Assembly (NCBI GenBank): GCA_017557505.1
Contig: JAFYYP010000024.1
Span: 1-46,014, forward strand
DNA length: 46,014 bases
Source of the DNA: Bacillota bacterium
GTDB taxonomy: Bacteria; Bacillota; Clostridia; Peptostreptococcales; Anaerovoracaceae
Reading direction: 5' to 3'
Each line of letters opens with the position of its first letter. Position 1 is the stretch's first letter. The translations under genes were made by a program, and so were the position numbers. The notes under the pieces were generated by a model, which worked only from the letters and a program-made list of their open reading frames with translations, did not search any database and was not told where the DNA came from. Shown here one piece after another: positions 1 to 6,915 of the stretch.

Positions 1-138
1 AGGCTGGCAGGGGGCTCCTATGTGCTGACTCATTGGAATGTAAACCTTTTCGGGCAGGGTCATCGGGATGATGGCCTGTCCGGCAGTGTTCTTGCAATGG
101 TTCACATGGATCCCATTCAGATGTTTGCCTGAACTCAT
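1..138 (-). CDS. rnfC: Rnf electron transport complex subunit C, N-terminal fragment
   Basis: Only the first 46 codons are in the window; the gene continues past its left edge. RnfC is the NADH-oxidising, FMN- and FeS-binding peripheral subunit of the membrane Rnf complex, which couples ferredoxin:NAD+ electron transfer to ion pumping. The visible residues include a GIHV segment near residue 9 followed by KNTAG, and further on VYIPMSQHIGAPC, the conserved N-terminal signature of RnfC. The ATG is preceded by AGGAG at 146-150 with 7 nt spacing. The gene lies downstream of glsA, separated by a terminator and its own promoter. The nearby apbE, which flavinylates RnfG and RnfD, supports the call. 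Confidence 0.85.
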   Translation of the reverse strand, partial: MSSGKHLNGIHVNHCKNTAGQAIIPMTLPEKVYIPMSQHIGAPCQP

Positions 139-210
139 ACTATTTCTCCTTATTTTTCTACAGGTAACTGTCTCCACGCCAAAAAAGCGCGGGATAAACC
201 TGCACTTTAT

Positions 211-239
211 AGAATATAACAATCCGGAGCAAAATACAA
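211..239 (-). promoter_or_regulatory. putative sigma-A promoter of rnfC
   Basis: Minus-strand TTGTAT (239-234), 17-bp spacer, TATTCT (216-211). It sits between the glsA terminator and the rnfC ribosome-binding site. Sequence match only. Confidence 0.45.
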
Positions 240-271
240 GGAAACAATTGACGGAAAAATCGCGGATGAGG

Positions 272-303
272 CAAAAAAACTCCCGGAAGAAACCTTCCGG
301 GAG
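272..303 (-). terminator. intrinsic terminator of glsA
   Basis: A 10-bp perfect stem (280-289 with 294-303) and 4-nt loop is followed on the minus strand by a run of T (complement of 273-279). It lies 26 bp past the glsA stop codon. Confidence 0.85.
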
Positions 304-328
304 TAAAAACTTCTATGAGCCTGCGCTG

Positions 329-1264
329 CTACGCAAACATGTGCAGACCGAGCTCGTTGGACAGGTACTTCAGCGCGGTGATGCCGGCGATGGAGTTGCC
401 GTTCTCGTCCAGGGACGGACCGTAGACGCCGATGCCCATTCTGCCGTCCACGACCGACAGCAGGCCGCCGCCGACGCCGGACTTGGTCGGGATGCCGACT
501 TCCACGGCAAACGTGCCGGAACCGTCGTACATGCCGCAGGTGAACATGATGGCTTTGACGGTCTGCGCGGTGCTCTGCTTCAGCAGGCGCTCGCCGTTCT
601 TCGGGTTGATCCCGTTGTTCGCCAGTACCATAGCGAAGTTCGCCAGGGATTCGGCGGAAACGTTGATGGAGCAGATCTTGGTGTACAGTTCGATGCTGGT
701 GTCCACGTTCGTATGGATGACGTTCTTGCTCTTCAGAAGATACGCGATGGCGCGGTTGCGGTCGCATGTAGCCATCTCGGAATTGTAGACCTGGCGGTTG
801 AGCGTGATCTCCGGATCCAGACAGACGGAGCGGGCGAAGTTCAGCATATCTTCGAACTGCTTGTATTCGATCAGCAGGCTTTCCACCGCGATGGCGCCCG
901 CGTTGATCAGCGGATTATGCGGTTTATCACGGACGTCGAGTTCTACGATAGAGTTGAAAGCAACGCCGGAGGGTTCCATGCCGACGTGCTCGAACACGGT
1001 GTCGTAACCACGGACCTCCAGAGCCATGGCCAAAGAGAGCAGCTTGGAAACGGACTGCATCGTAAAGCGGATATTCGAATCGCCCGCTTTGAACAGTTTG
1101 CCGTCTTTCGTATGGATGCAAAGACCCACGGCTTCCTGGCGGGCTTTGCCGAGTTCGGGGATATAGGTCGCGACGGCGCCTTTGCCGGTCACTTCCTTGC
1201 CTCTCAGATAGGCTGTCTTCAGGACTTCTTCGAGTCGCTGGTCGCTAAACTGGTCACTGTTCAT
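329..1264 (-). CDS. glsA: glutaminase A
   Basis: Serine-dependent glutaminase of the beta-lactamase-like fold; it hydrolyses glutamine to glutamate and ammonia in the cytosol. The 311 residues match the usual bacterial length (about 305-310). The S-x-x-K catalytic motif is visible as SVSK at residues 71-74, and the family's PHNPLINAGAI segment is intact. Start ATG has AGGAGA at 1271-1276. The gene sits downstream of gdhA, separated by a terminator and its own extended -10 promoter, so the two can be controlled separately. Together they give a route from glutamine to glutamate to 2-oxoglutarate next to Rnf genes. I am confident of the family. Confidence 0.93.
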   Translation of the reverse strand: MNSDQFSDQRLEEVLKTAYLRGKEVTGKGAVATYIPELGKARQEAVGLCIHTKDGKLFKAGDSNIRFTMQSVSKLLSLAMALEVRGYDTVFEHVGMEPSGVAFNSIVELDVRDKPHNPLINAGAIAVESLLIEYKQFEDMLNFARSVCLDPEITLNRQVYNSEMATCDRNRAIAYLLKSKNVIHTNVDTSIELYTKICSINVSAESLANFAMVLANNGINPKNGERLLKQSTAQTVKAIMFTCGMYDGSGTFAVEVGIPTKSGVGGGLLSVVDGRMGIGVYGPSLDENGNSIAGITALKYLSNELGLHMFA

Positions 1265-1310
1265 TGTACTTCTCCTAAAAATATTTCGCAGTGATAACTC
1301 CTGTCTTTAA

Positions 1311-1319
1311 ATTATATCA
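1311..1319 (-). promoter_or_regulatory. putative extended -10 promoter of glsA
   Basis: Minus-strand TGA-TATAAT (1319-1311) is a TGn extended -10 with no clear -35. It lies between the gdhA terminator and the glsA ribosome-binding site. Confidence 0.5.
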
Positions 1320-1330
1320 CAAGAGGCACA

Positions 1331-1359
1331 AAAAATCCCCGAGAGACTCGGGGATTTTT
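1331..1359 (-). terminator. intrinsic terminator of gdhA (symmetrical)
   Basis: A 13-bp perfect stem, 1331-1343 with 1347-1359, and a 3-nt AGA loop. Arms end in A/T runs, so it could work in both directions. Its position after the gdhA stop makes the minus strand the obvious user. Confidence 0.88.
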
Positions 1360-1385
1360 GTTTTTGAAGTTGAGCGTTCTATGAA

Positions 1386-2738
1386 TTAGAAGCAGCCCTG
1401 CTCCATCATAGCTTCTGCGACCTTCTTGAAGCCGGCGATGTTGGCGCCTGCAACGAGGTCATAGCCGAGGCCGTATTCTTCAGCAGCTTCTGCGGAAACT
1501 CTGTGGATGGTCTCCATCATCTTGTGCAGCTGATGGTCGACTTCCTCTGCGGACCAGACGAGTCTCTCGCTGTTCTGAGCCATTTCCAGACCGGAAACGC
1601 CTACGCCGCCTGCGTTGACCGCCTTGGACGGAGCAACGATGATGCCCGGCTGCTGACGCAGATAGTTCAGTGCGTCATTGGTGGTGGGCATGTTAGCGAC
1701 TTCGATGTAGTACTTGACGCCGGAAGCAGCGATCTTCTCTGCGGATTCCATCTTGACGTCGTTCTGCATCGCGGCGGGCATGTAGACGTCAACGTCCTTG
1801 ACGCCCCAGCACTTTTCGCCGGGAACGAACTCTACGCCGAACTTCTCAGCATAGGGCTGGCAGTGCATCGGATCCTTCGCTCTCATCTCGAGGATGTAGT
1901 TCAGCTTTTCGTCGGTGACAACGCCATCCGGGTCATGGATGTATCCGTCCGGACCTGCGAAATAGGTGACCTTAGCGCCGAGCTGAGCAGCCTTCTTCAT
2001 GATGCCCCAGCCTACGTTGCCGTAACCGGAGATAGCGATTCTCTTGCCTTCGATGGTGTCGTTCTCGTGCTTCAGAACTTCCTGCAGATAGTACATTGCG
2101 CCGTAACCGGTCGCTTCGGGTCTGATCAGGGAGCCGCCATAGGACAGGCCTTTGCCGGTGAGAACGCCGTTCTCCCAGACGCCCTTCAGTCTTCTGTACT
2201 GACCATACAGATAGCCGATCTCTCTGCCGCCTACGCCCATGTCGCCAGCGGGAACGTCGATGTCCGGTCCGATGTATCTGTACAGAGCAGTCATGAAGGC
2301 CTGGCAGAAACGCATGACTTCGGCGTCGGACTTGCCGGCGGGATCGAAGTCGGAACCGCCCTTGGCGCCGCCCATGGGCAGGCCGGTCAGGCTGTTCTTA
2401 AAGGTCTGTTCGAAGCCCAGGAACTTGATGATTCCTTCATAAACGTTCTTCTGGAAACGCAGGCCGCCCTTGTAGGGACCGATCGCGCCGTTGAACTGGC
2501 ATCTCCAACCTCTGTTGGTGTGCCAATTGCCGTTGTCATCGCACCATACGACTCTGAATGTGAACATTCTTTCGGGTTCGACCATTCTGCCGAGCAGGTC
2601 GACCTTCTCGTATTCGGGATGTGCGTCAACGACCGGCTCGATGGAGGAGAAAACTTCCTCTACGGTCTGAACGAATTCGGGTTCGTTACCGTGCTTGGCC
2701 TTGACAGTTTCGAGAACGCTCTGCATATAAGCATTCAT
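1386..2738 (-). CDS. gdhA: NADP-type glutamate dehydrogenase
   Basis: Hexameric glutamate dehydrogenase, interconverting glutamate with 2-oxoglutarate and ammonia; 450 residues, the normal size of the bacterial/NADP-type subfamily. The glutamate-binding and catalytic segment PMGGAKGG (lysine near residue 126) and the Rossmann GYGNVG motif are visible. The frame is open 12 codons further upstream, but the ATG at 2738 is chosen because AAAGGAGGC (2747-2755) is correctly spaced before it. The preceding leader contains a 14-bp perfect palindrome. Coenzyme preference (NADP versus NAD) is inferred from overall similarity, not proved from the sequence. It is followed by its own terminator, then by glsA. 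Confidence 0.93.
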   Translation of the reverse strand: MNAYMQSVLETVKAKHGNEPEFVQTVEEVFSSIEPVVDAHPEYEKVDLLGRMVEPERMFTFRVVWCDDNGNWHTNRGWRCQFNGAIGPYKGGLRFQKNVYEGIIKFLGFEQTFKNSLTGLPMGGAKGGSDFDPAGKSDAEVMRFCQAFMTALYRYIGPDIDVPAGDMGVGGREIGYLYGQYRRLKGVWENGVLTGKGLSYGGSLIRPEATGYGAMYYLQEVLKHENDTIEGKRIAISGYGNVGWGIMKKAAQLGAKVTYFAGPDGYIHDPDGVVTDEKLNYILEMRAKDPMHCQPYAEKFGVEFVPGEKCWGVKDVDVYMPAAMQNDVKMESAEKIAASGVKYYIEVANMPTTNDALNYLRQQPGIIVAPSKAVNAGGVGVSGLEMAQNSERLVWSAEEVDHQLHKMMETIHRVSAEAAEEYGLGYDLVAGANIAGFKKVAEAMMEQGCF

Positions 2739-2760
2739 AGCAATTTGCCTCCTTTGAATT

Positions 2761-2774
2761 TTGTTGTACAACAA
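2761..2774. repeat. 14-bp perfect palindrome in the gdhA leader
   Basis: TTGTTGTACAACAA lies between the predicted gdhA promoter and the ribosome-binding site, six bases upstream of the AAAGGAGGC. It could be an operator for a dimeric repressor or a small RNA hairpin; the sequence does not decide. Confidence 0.5.
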
Positions 2775-2831
2775 ACGATAAAAGTATCAACATGATCCGC
2801 CTCCGGTACCTCGGCGGGCTCATACACCATT

Positions 2832-2859
2832 ATTATACCCCAAAAGGGGCGGGAATGAA
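2832..2859 (-). promoter_or_regulatory. putative promoter of gdhA
   Basis: Minus-strand TTCATT (2859-2854), 16-bp spacer, TATAAT (2837-2832). The -10 is a perfect match, the -35 weak. The leader to the gdhA start is about 90 nt. Confidence 0.5.
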
Positions 2860-2918
2860 CGGCGAATTGAAAAAAATTTAACAATGAAAACGAATCGGGA
2901 CGTTCGTTCAATTCGCCG
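2860..2918. repeat. 12-bp inverted repeat spanning the apbE stop codon
   Basis: CGGCGAATTGAA (2860-2871) and its exact complement (2907-2918) flank 35 nt that contain a smaller 6-bp inverted repeat (2889-2894 with 2903-2908). The right arm includes the apbE stop codon; the left arm touches the predicted gdhA -35. It could end or stabilise apbE mRNA, although it lacks a classic T-run after the stem. Confidence 0.5.
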
Positions 2919-3999
2919 TAAAATCTGCGCCGCTGCTCGTCAGGATCGAGCCGTCCGAAAGGATAAATACCGCTTCGTATCCTTCCTGTGTTTCGACCAG
3001 GGCAAGCCCCTTTTCGCTGCCAAGAAGCAGGCAGGACGTGGATAAGATATCGCACCAGGCCGAATCCTCCCCGATGACAGTTGCGGACAGCAGATCGGTC
3101 TCCACCGGGTACCCCGTCGCGGGATCCAGCACGTGATGATACAGCACGCCGTCCTCCTCGAAGCACCTCTCATAGGTGCCGGACGTGACCACGGAGACGA
3201 TGCCGTCCTCCGTCTCCGGTCTGCACGCTACGACCCCGACGATACCGCGGTCCTGAATGAGGGCGTCGCTGCCCCCTTCCGCAGGATCTTCGATGCCGCA
3301 GTTCCAGGCGGAACCGTCCTCCTTTGACCCGATGAACACGATGTTGCCGCCGAAATTCACGATGGCCCGCTCGGCTCCCTTTCCCCGCAGGAAGGCCGCC
3401 GTCCGGTCCGCGATGAAGCCCTTCGCTGCCGCGCCGAGATCCAGCTTGAGCAGCGGGTCGGTCTTGGACAGCTCGTAACCGGAGCCTGTGCCCTTGGAGG
3501 AACACTTCGTCGCCTCGACAGACGATTCGCCCCAGTTTCCCACATGGGTAAGCGCTTCTGCGATCGCATCCGCATCCGGCACGCGCGGTTCGTCCGCGGA
3601 AAAATTCCACAGTTCCGTCAAAGATCCGACCGTCACGTCAAACTTGCCGTCCGTCAGTTCCTGCGCGTAAAGGCAGTCGCACAGCAGCAAAGCGGTCTCG
3701 TCGCTGACCGTACACCCTTGTTCCGACGCGTTGAACTTCCCTATATCGCTCGTCGCGACTGTGCGCGACAACAGATTCTCGTACTCCCGCGCATAGGCGA
3801 ACGCCTCACGGATCGGCGCGTCTTCCACGATGCCGAACACCTGGATCGTGCAGTACGTGTTCAGCAGCCAGTCTTCGCCGAAGCTGTCGTTCGACTCGCC
3901 GTGCTGCGGCTGCGTTTGCGGGGTACAGGCGGTCTGTGATATAATCAGCAGCGCAATCAGAAATGCAGTGATGATCTTTTTCAGGGATCTATGGAACAT
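2908..3999 (-). CDS. apbE: FAD:protein FMN transferase lipoprotein
   Basis: ApbE transfers FMN from FAD onto threonine residues of target proteins such as RnfG and RnfD, on the outer face of the membrane. The 363-residue product has a lipoprotein signal peptide (hydrophobic residues 9-20, lipid-accepting Cys 25 in SQTAC), then the ApbE domain with DLGAAAKGF, NFGGNIVFIG and a late SGTYER segment, all typical of the family. The open frame runs 144 codons further upstream, but the ATG at 3999 follows an AAGGAAGG and begins a proper signal peptide. That ATG overlaps by 9 bp the start of the divergent NusG-II gene. The Rnf context gives an obvious substrate. Confidence 0.92.
   Translation of the reverse strand: MFHRSLKKIITAFLIALLIISQTACTPQTQPQHGESNDSFGEDWLLNTYCTIQVFGIVEDAPIREAFAYAREYENLLSRTVATSDIGKFNASEQGCTVSDETALLLCDCLYAQELTDGKFDVTVGSLTELWNFSADEPRVPDADAIAEALTHVGNWGESSVEATKCSSKGTGSGYELSKTDPLLKLDLGAAAKGFIADRTAAFLRGKGAERAIVNFGGNIVFIGSKEDGSAWNCGIEDPAEGGSDALIQDRGIVGVVACRPETEDGIVSVVTSGTYERCFEEDGVLYHHVLDPATGYPVETDLLSATVIGEDSAWCDILSTSCLLLGSEKGLALVETQEGYEAVFILSDGSILTSSGADFTAN
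3916..3945 (+). promoter_or_regulatory. promoter of the NusG-II/Gx-transporter pair, inside apbE
   Basis: TTGCGG (3916-3921), 18-bp spacer, then TGA-TATAAT with TATAAT at 3940-3945, an extended -10 with a perfect hexamer. Transcription would begin near 3952, about 40 nt before the plus-strand start codon. The promoter lies within the apbE signal-peptide codons. Confidence 0.6.
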
Positions 4000-4374
4000 A
4001 AACCTTCCTTTTTTAAAAAAGCAGATATCGTTTTGGCTGTCGCCCTTCTCGTGCTCGGTTTCGCCACGCTGGCGTTCCTGCGGAGCAGCCAGAAGGACGG
4101 AGCTTTTGCGCGGGTCACAGTAGATGGAGAAGTCTACGGTACGTATTCCCTCGCGGAAGACCGGACCGTGGACGTTGTGACCTCTTACGGCCATAATGTG
4201 CTGTGCATCGAAGGCGGCAAGGTGTGGGTGTCCGAAGCGGACTGCCCGAATCACGACTGCGTCGAAAAAGGCGCGATCGCGAAGACGGGCCAGATCATTC
4301 TGTGCCTGCCGCACAAGCTGTCCGTTACCGTCGTGAACGAAGGAGAGGAGGCCCCCGATGCGATCTCTTACTGA
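3991..4374 (+). CDS. membrane-anchored NusG domain II protein
   Basis: Small (127 aa) protein with one N-terminal membrane segment (about residues 11-30) and an extracytoplasmic NusG-II-type beta domain. The domain carries three cysteines, in CPNHDC and LCLPHK, a pattern usual in this family and suggesting redox or metal chemistry. The function is unknown in the literature I can recall, but the family is regularly found beside apbE, Gx transporter and rnf genes, as here. The start has only a weak upstream AGGGA. Its ATG overlaps the divergent apbE start by 9 bp, and its 3' end overlaps the next gene by 17 bp, implying translational coupling. Confidence 0.8.
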   Translation: MEHKPSFFKKADIVLAVALLVLGFATLAFLRSSQKDGAFARVTVDGEVYGTYSLAEDRTVDVVTSYGHNVLCIEGGKVWVSEADCPNHDCVEKGAIAKTGQIILCLPHKLSVTVVNEGEEAPDAISY

Positions 4375-4876
4375 GGCAAAGGGTTCTGCCCGCATCGCCG
4401 CCTGCGGCGTGCTGACCGCTCTCGCGCTCATCTTCTCCTATATAGAATTCCTCGTGCCGCTGCCCATCGCCATCCCCGGCATCAAGCTGGGTCTGGCGAA
4501 CATCGTCGTGCTTGTCTGTCTGTACGCGCTCGGCGAGAAGTACGCTTTTCTCATCAACGTCACGCGCATCGCGCTGGCTGCCCTGCTGTTCGGCAGCGTG
4601 TTCTCCGCGCTGTATGCACTGGCCGGCGGTCTCGTAAGCTTTGCCGTCATGGCGCTGCTCAAGCGCACGAAAAAGTTCTCTGTCTGCGGCGTTTCCATGG
4701 CCGGCGGCGTGTTCCACAACATGGCGCAGCTCGCCGTCGCGGGATTCCTCGTCGAGTCCGCGCAGGTCTTCTATTACTTCCCTGTTCTTCTGCTGTCCGG
4801 CATGGCGACGGGAATCGGCATCGGCTTCCTGGCGACGCTCATTTTAAGGAGCATTGCAAGGGACAGCCTCAATTAA
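4358..4876 (+). CDS. Gx transporter family protein (heptaprenyl diphosphate synthase component I-like)
   Basis: A 172-residue polytopic membrane protein with about five hydrophobic segments, matching the family often labelled heptaprenyl diphosphate synthase component I but now called Gx transporter. It resembles the S component of ECF-type vitamin transporters. The PIAIPGIKLGLANIV segment near residues 30-45 is the conserved family core. The start ATG follows AGGAGAGGAGG (4341-4351). It forms a two-gene unit with the NusG-II gene. The substrate is unknown; association with ApbE and Rnf suggests flavin or quinone precursor supply, but this is inference. The last 8 bp overlap the convergent TauE/SafE gene. 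Confidence 0.78.
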   Translation: MRSLTEAKGSARIAACGVLTALALIFSYIEFLVPLPIAIPGIKLGLANIVVLVCLYALGEKYAFLINVTRIALAALLFGSVFSALYALAGGLVSFAVMALLKRTKKFSVCGVSMAGGVFHNMAQLAVAGFLVESAQVFYYFPVLLLSGMATGIGIGFLATLILRSIARDSLN

Positions 4877-5648
4877 ACAGAACATCGTAGCCCAGTTTCA
4901 GCAGCAGCAGCCCGCACACGACCGAAAGCATGACCCGGATGAACGCCGGGTTTTTCTTTATGGCAAGGCCGGAACCGACGTAGTTGCCCGCCATGGAACA
5001 GGCGGCCGCGATTAGGGCGATGGTCCAGATCACCTTGCCCGCGAGCACGAAGCTCACCGCGGACGAGAAGTTGCTGGCCCAGTTGAACACCTTCGCCGTG
5101 CCGCTGGCGGTGCGCAGGTCGATCTTCAGCAGCGTCGTGAACGCGATGATGGCGAACGTGCCGGTGCCCGGGCCGACCAGGCCGTCATAGAACGCGAGCA
5201 CAAGGCCGATGACGATGGACACCGCGATCACCTTGTTCCTGGGGACGTCTGCGCTTTCATCCACGCTGCCGAAATCGCGCTTGAAGATCAGAAAGACCGC
5301 GACGAACGGCAGCACGAACAGGATGATCTTCTGGAACACCGTCGGGTCCAGCGCAAGCACGACGAGCGATGCGATGCGCGCGCCGGCGAGGGCTGCGATG
5401 GCAGACGGAATGGCCGCGGTCCAGTTGACGGACTTGTTCTTAATGTACCGCCCCGCCGCCAGCGTCGTTCCCATGCAGGCGGACGTTTTGCCGCACGCAA
5501 AAGCCACTTTCGGGTCGAGACCGGAAAGCAGGAACGCGGGGATGCTGATGACCCCTCCCCCGCCTGCGATCGAATCGATAAAGCCGGCCAAAAAGACGGC
5601 CCCGCAGACGAAGATCAGTTTCGGATAGGTGATCAGGCCTAAGAACAT
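4869..5648 (-). CDS. TauE/SafE (TSUP) family membrane permease
   Basis: A 259-residue integral membrane protein with about eight hydrophobic segments and the TSUP hallmark AGFIDSIAGGGGVISIPA near residues 21-38. TSUP proteins export or import small anions such as sulfite, sulfoacetate or other organic acids. The gene follows the enolase-superfamily gene with 6 bp between stop and start and has no ribosome-binding site of its own, so translation is probably coupled. This suggests that it moves the substrate or product of that enzyme, but the identity cannot be read from sequence. The 3' end overlaps the convergent Gx-transporter gene by 8 bp. Confidence 0.85.
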   Translation of the reverse strand: MFLGLITYPKLIFVCGAVFLAGFIDSIAGGGGVISIPAFLLSGLDPKVAFACGKTSACMGTTLAAGRYIKNKSVNWTAAIPSAIAALAGARIASLVVLALDPTVFQKIILFVLPFVAVFLIFKRDFGSVDESADVPRNKVIAVSIVIGLVLAFYDGLVGPGTGTFAIIAFTTLLKIDLRTASGTAKVFNWASNFSSAVSFVLAGKVIWTIALIAAACSMAGNYVGSGLAIKKNPAFIRVMLSVVCGLLLLKLGYDVLFN

Positions 5649-5654
5649 GCAGGT

Positions 5655-6794
5655 TTACAGTTTCAGAATGGAATAGCGGTCAATGAGCTCCATGTTGGGA
5701 TCGACGCCCAGACCGGGTTTCTGCGACATAGTGATGTAGCCGTCGGAGTCCACGCGGATAGGCTCTGTCAGCATCACGTCGCGCTGCGTGTATTCCCAGG
5801 CGGGAGGATCGTAGCAGTACTCGATGAACGGGCAGCAGTCCGTGGAAGCCGCCAGCTGCAGCGACGCCGCCAGACCGTAGCCGTGCGTCCAGGTGTGGGG
5901 CGCCAGCAGCTTATTCTCCGCCTCGATCAGCGCGGTCACCTTGCGGGCCACGTGGAAGCCGCCGACGAACGTCGGATCGGTGTTGTAGATGTCGTAGCAG
6001 CCGTACTTGATGAAGTCGCGGAACTGGTGCATGTGCGAGTTGATCTCGCCGCCCGCGATGGAGACGGACGTGGATGCGCGCAGCTCCGCCAGGCCTTCGT
6101 AGTCGAACTGGTGCAGCGGTTCCTCGAGCCAGATGACCCCCAGATCCTCGAGCTCGTGCGCGAAGCGGATGGCCTTCTTCAGATCCCACTTGGCAACGGT
6201 CTTCTTGCCGGTGAAGAACCACGCCTGGTTCGCGTCGACGCCGAACTGGAGCCTGCCGTTCGCCGCGGCGATCACCTTTTCGATCACCTTCAGGTCTTCC
6301 CATGGGTCATCGCAGTGGGCGCGCAGCTTCATCATCTTGAAGCCTTCGGAGATGAACCGCTCCATGTCCTCGATGCGCTCTTCCGTGCTCTTGAGCGAAC
6401 CGGTGCTGGCGTAGGCGAGAACGCGGTCCTTCGCACCTCCCAGCAGCTTGTAGATGGGCAGTCTGCAGTATTTGCCGAGGCAGTCCCAGATCGCGATCTC
6501 GACGATCCAGGGCCGGTAAGCGTACTGCGCCGCGTTGATGAGGCCGGTCGAGATCTCCTCGATCTGTGTGATTTCTTTGCCGATGACGAGCGGCTTGATG
6601 TGGCTTTCCCAGATGCCGGCCAGCAGCTGGGAAGAGTCGCAGGCTGCGGCATAGCCGTGGATATCGTCGTCGGTGATCACCTCCACCATGGAGATGAACA
6701 GCTTCGTTTCGGGGTTGCCCGGGTTCCAGGTCGAAGGATACGGGATCGCGAGAGGGATCTCGGAGAGGTGCAGTTTGATGTCTTTGATCTTCAT
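5655..6794 (-). CDS. enolase-superfamily enzyme (mandelate racemase/muconate lactonizing type)
   Basis: A 379-residue member of the enolase superfamily, which abstracts the proton alpha to a carboxylate. Capping and barrel domains are complete. Metal ligands are visible as Asp 187 (GVDANQAW), Glu 224 (WLEEPL) and Glu 250 (GGE). The second-strand catalytic motif is K156-L-R158, a K-x-R instead of the common K-x-K, and His 300 (APHTWTH) stands at the usual mandelate-racemase general-base position. Substrate not identifiable: sugar-acid dehydratase, racemase or lactonizing activity are all possible. ATG has AAGGAGG upstream, and the gene leads a two-gene operon with a TSUP permease. Confidence 0.85.
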   Translation of the reverse strand: MKIKDIKLHLSEIPLAIPYPSTWNPGNPETKLFISMVEVITDDDIHGYAAACDSSQLLAGIWESHIKPLVIGKEITQIEEISTGLINAAQYAYRPWIVEIAIWDCLGKYCRLPIYKLLGGAKDRVLAYASTGSLKSTEERIEDMERFISEGFKMMKLRAHCDDPWEDLKVIEKVIAAANGRLQFGVDANQAWFFTGKKTVAKWDLKKAIRFAHELEDLGVIWLEEPLHQFDYEGLAELRASTSVSIAGGEINSHMHQFRDFIKYGCYDIYNTDPTFVGGFHVARKVTALIEAENKLLAPHTWTHGYGLAASLQLAASTDCCPFIEYCYDPPAWEYTQRDVMLTEPIRVDSDGYITMSQKPGLGVDPNMELIDRYSILKL

Positions 6795-6818
6795 GGCGAA
6801 AGCCTCCTTAATACAAAT

Positions 6819-6848
6819 ATTTTATTCTTTTTTATGGGGTGCGCGCAA
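6819..6848 (-). promoter_or_regulatory. putative promoter of the enolase-superfamily/TSUP operon
   Basis: Minus-strand TTGCGC (6848-6843), 18-bp spacer, TAAAAT (6824-6819), just upstream of the AAGGAGG ribosome-binding site. It is back-to-back with the plus-strand promoter at 6858. Confidence 0.5.
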
Positions 6849-6857
6849 GGCATATCG

Positions 6858-6866
6858 TGGTATAAT
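6858..6866 (+). promoter_or_regulatory. extended -10 promoter of the coiled-coil gene
   Basis: TGG-TATAAT with a perfect hexamer at 6861-6866 and no recognisable -35. It is followed by a small AGCAT-C-ATGCT dyad and a strong AAAGGAGGT ribosome-binding site. Confidence 0.6.
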
Positions 6867-6915
6867 TGAACATAGAGATCAAGCATCATGCTCAAGATAA
6901 AAGGAGGTAAGCATC

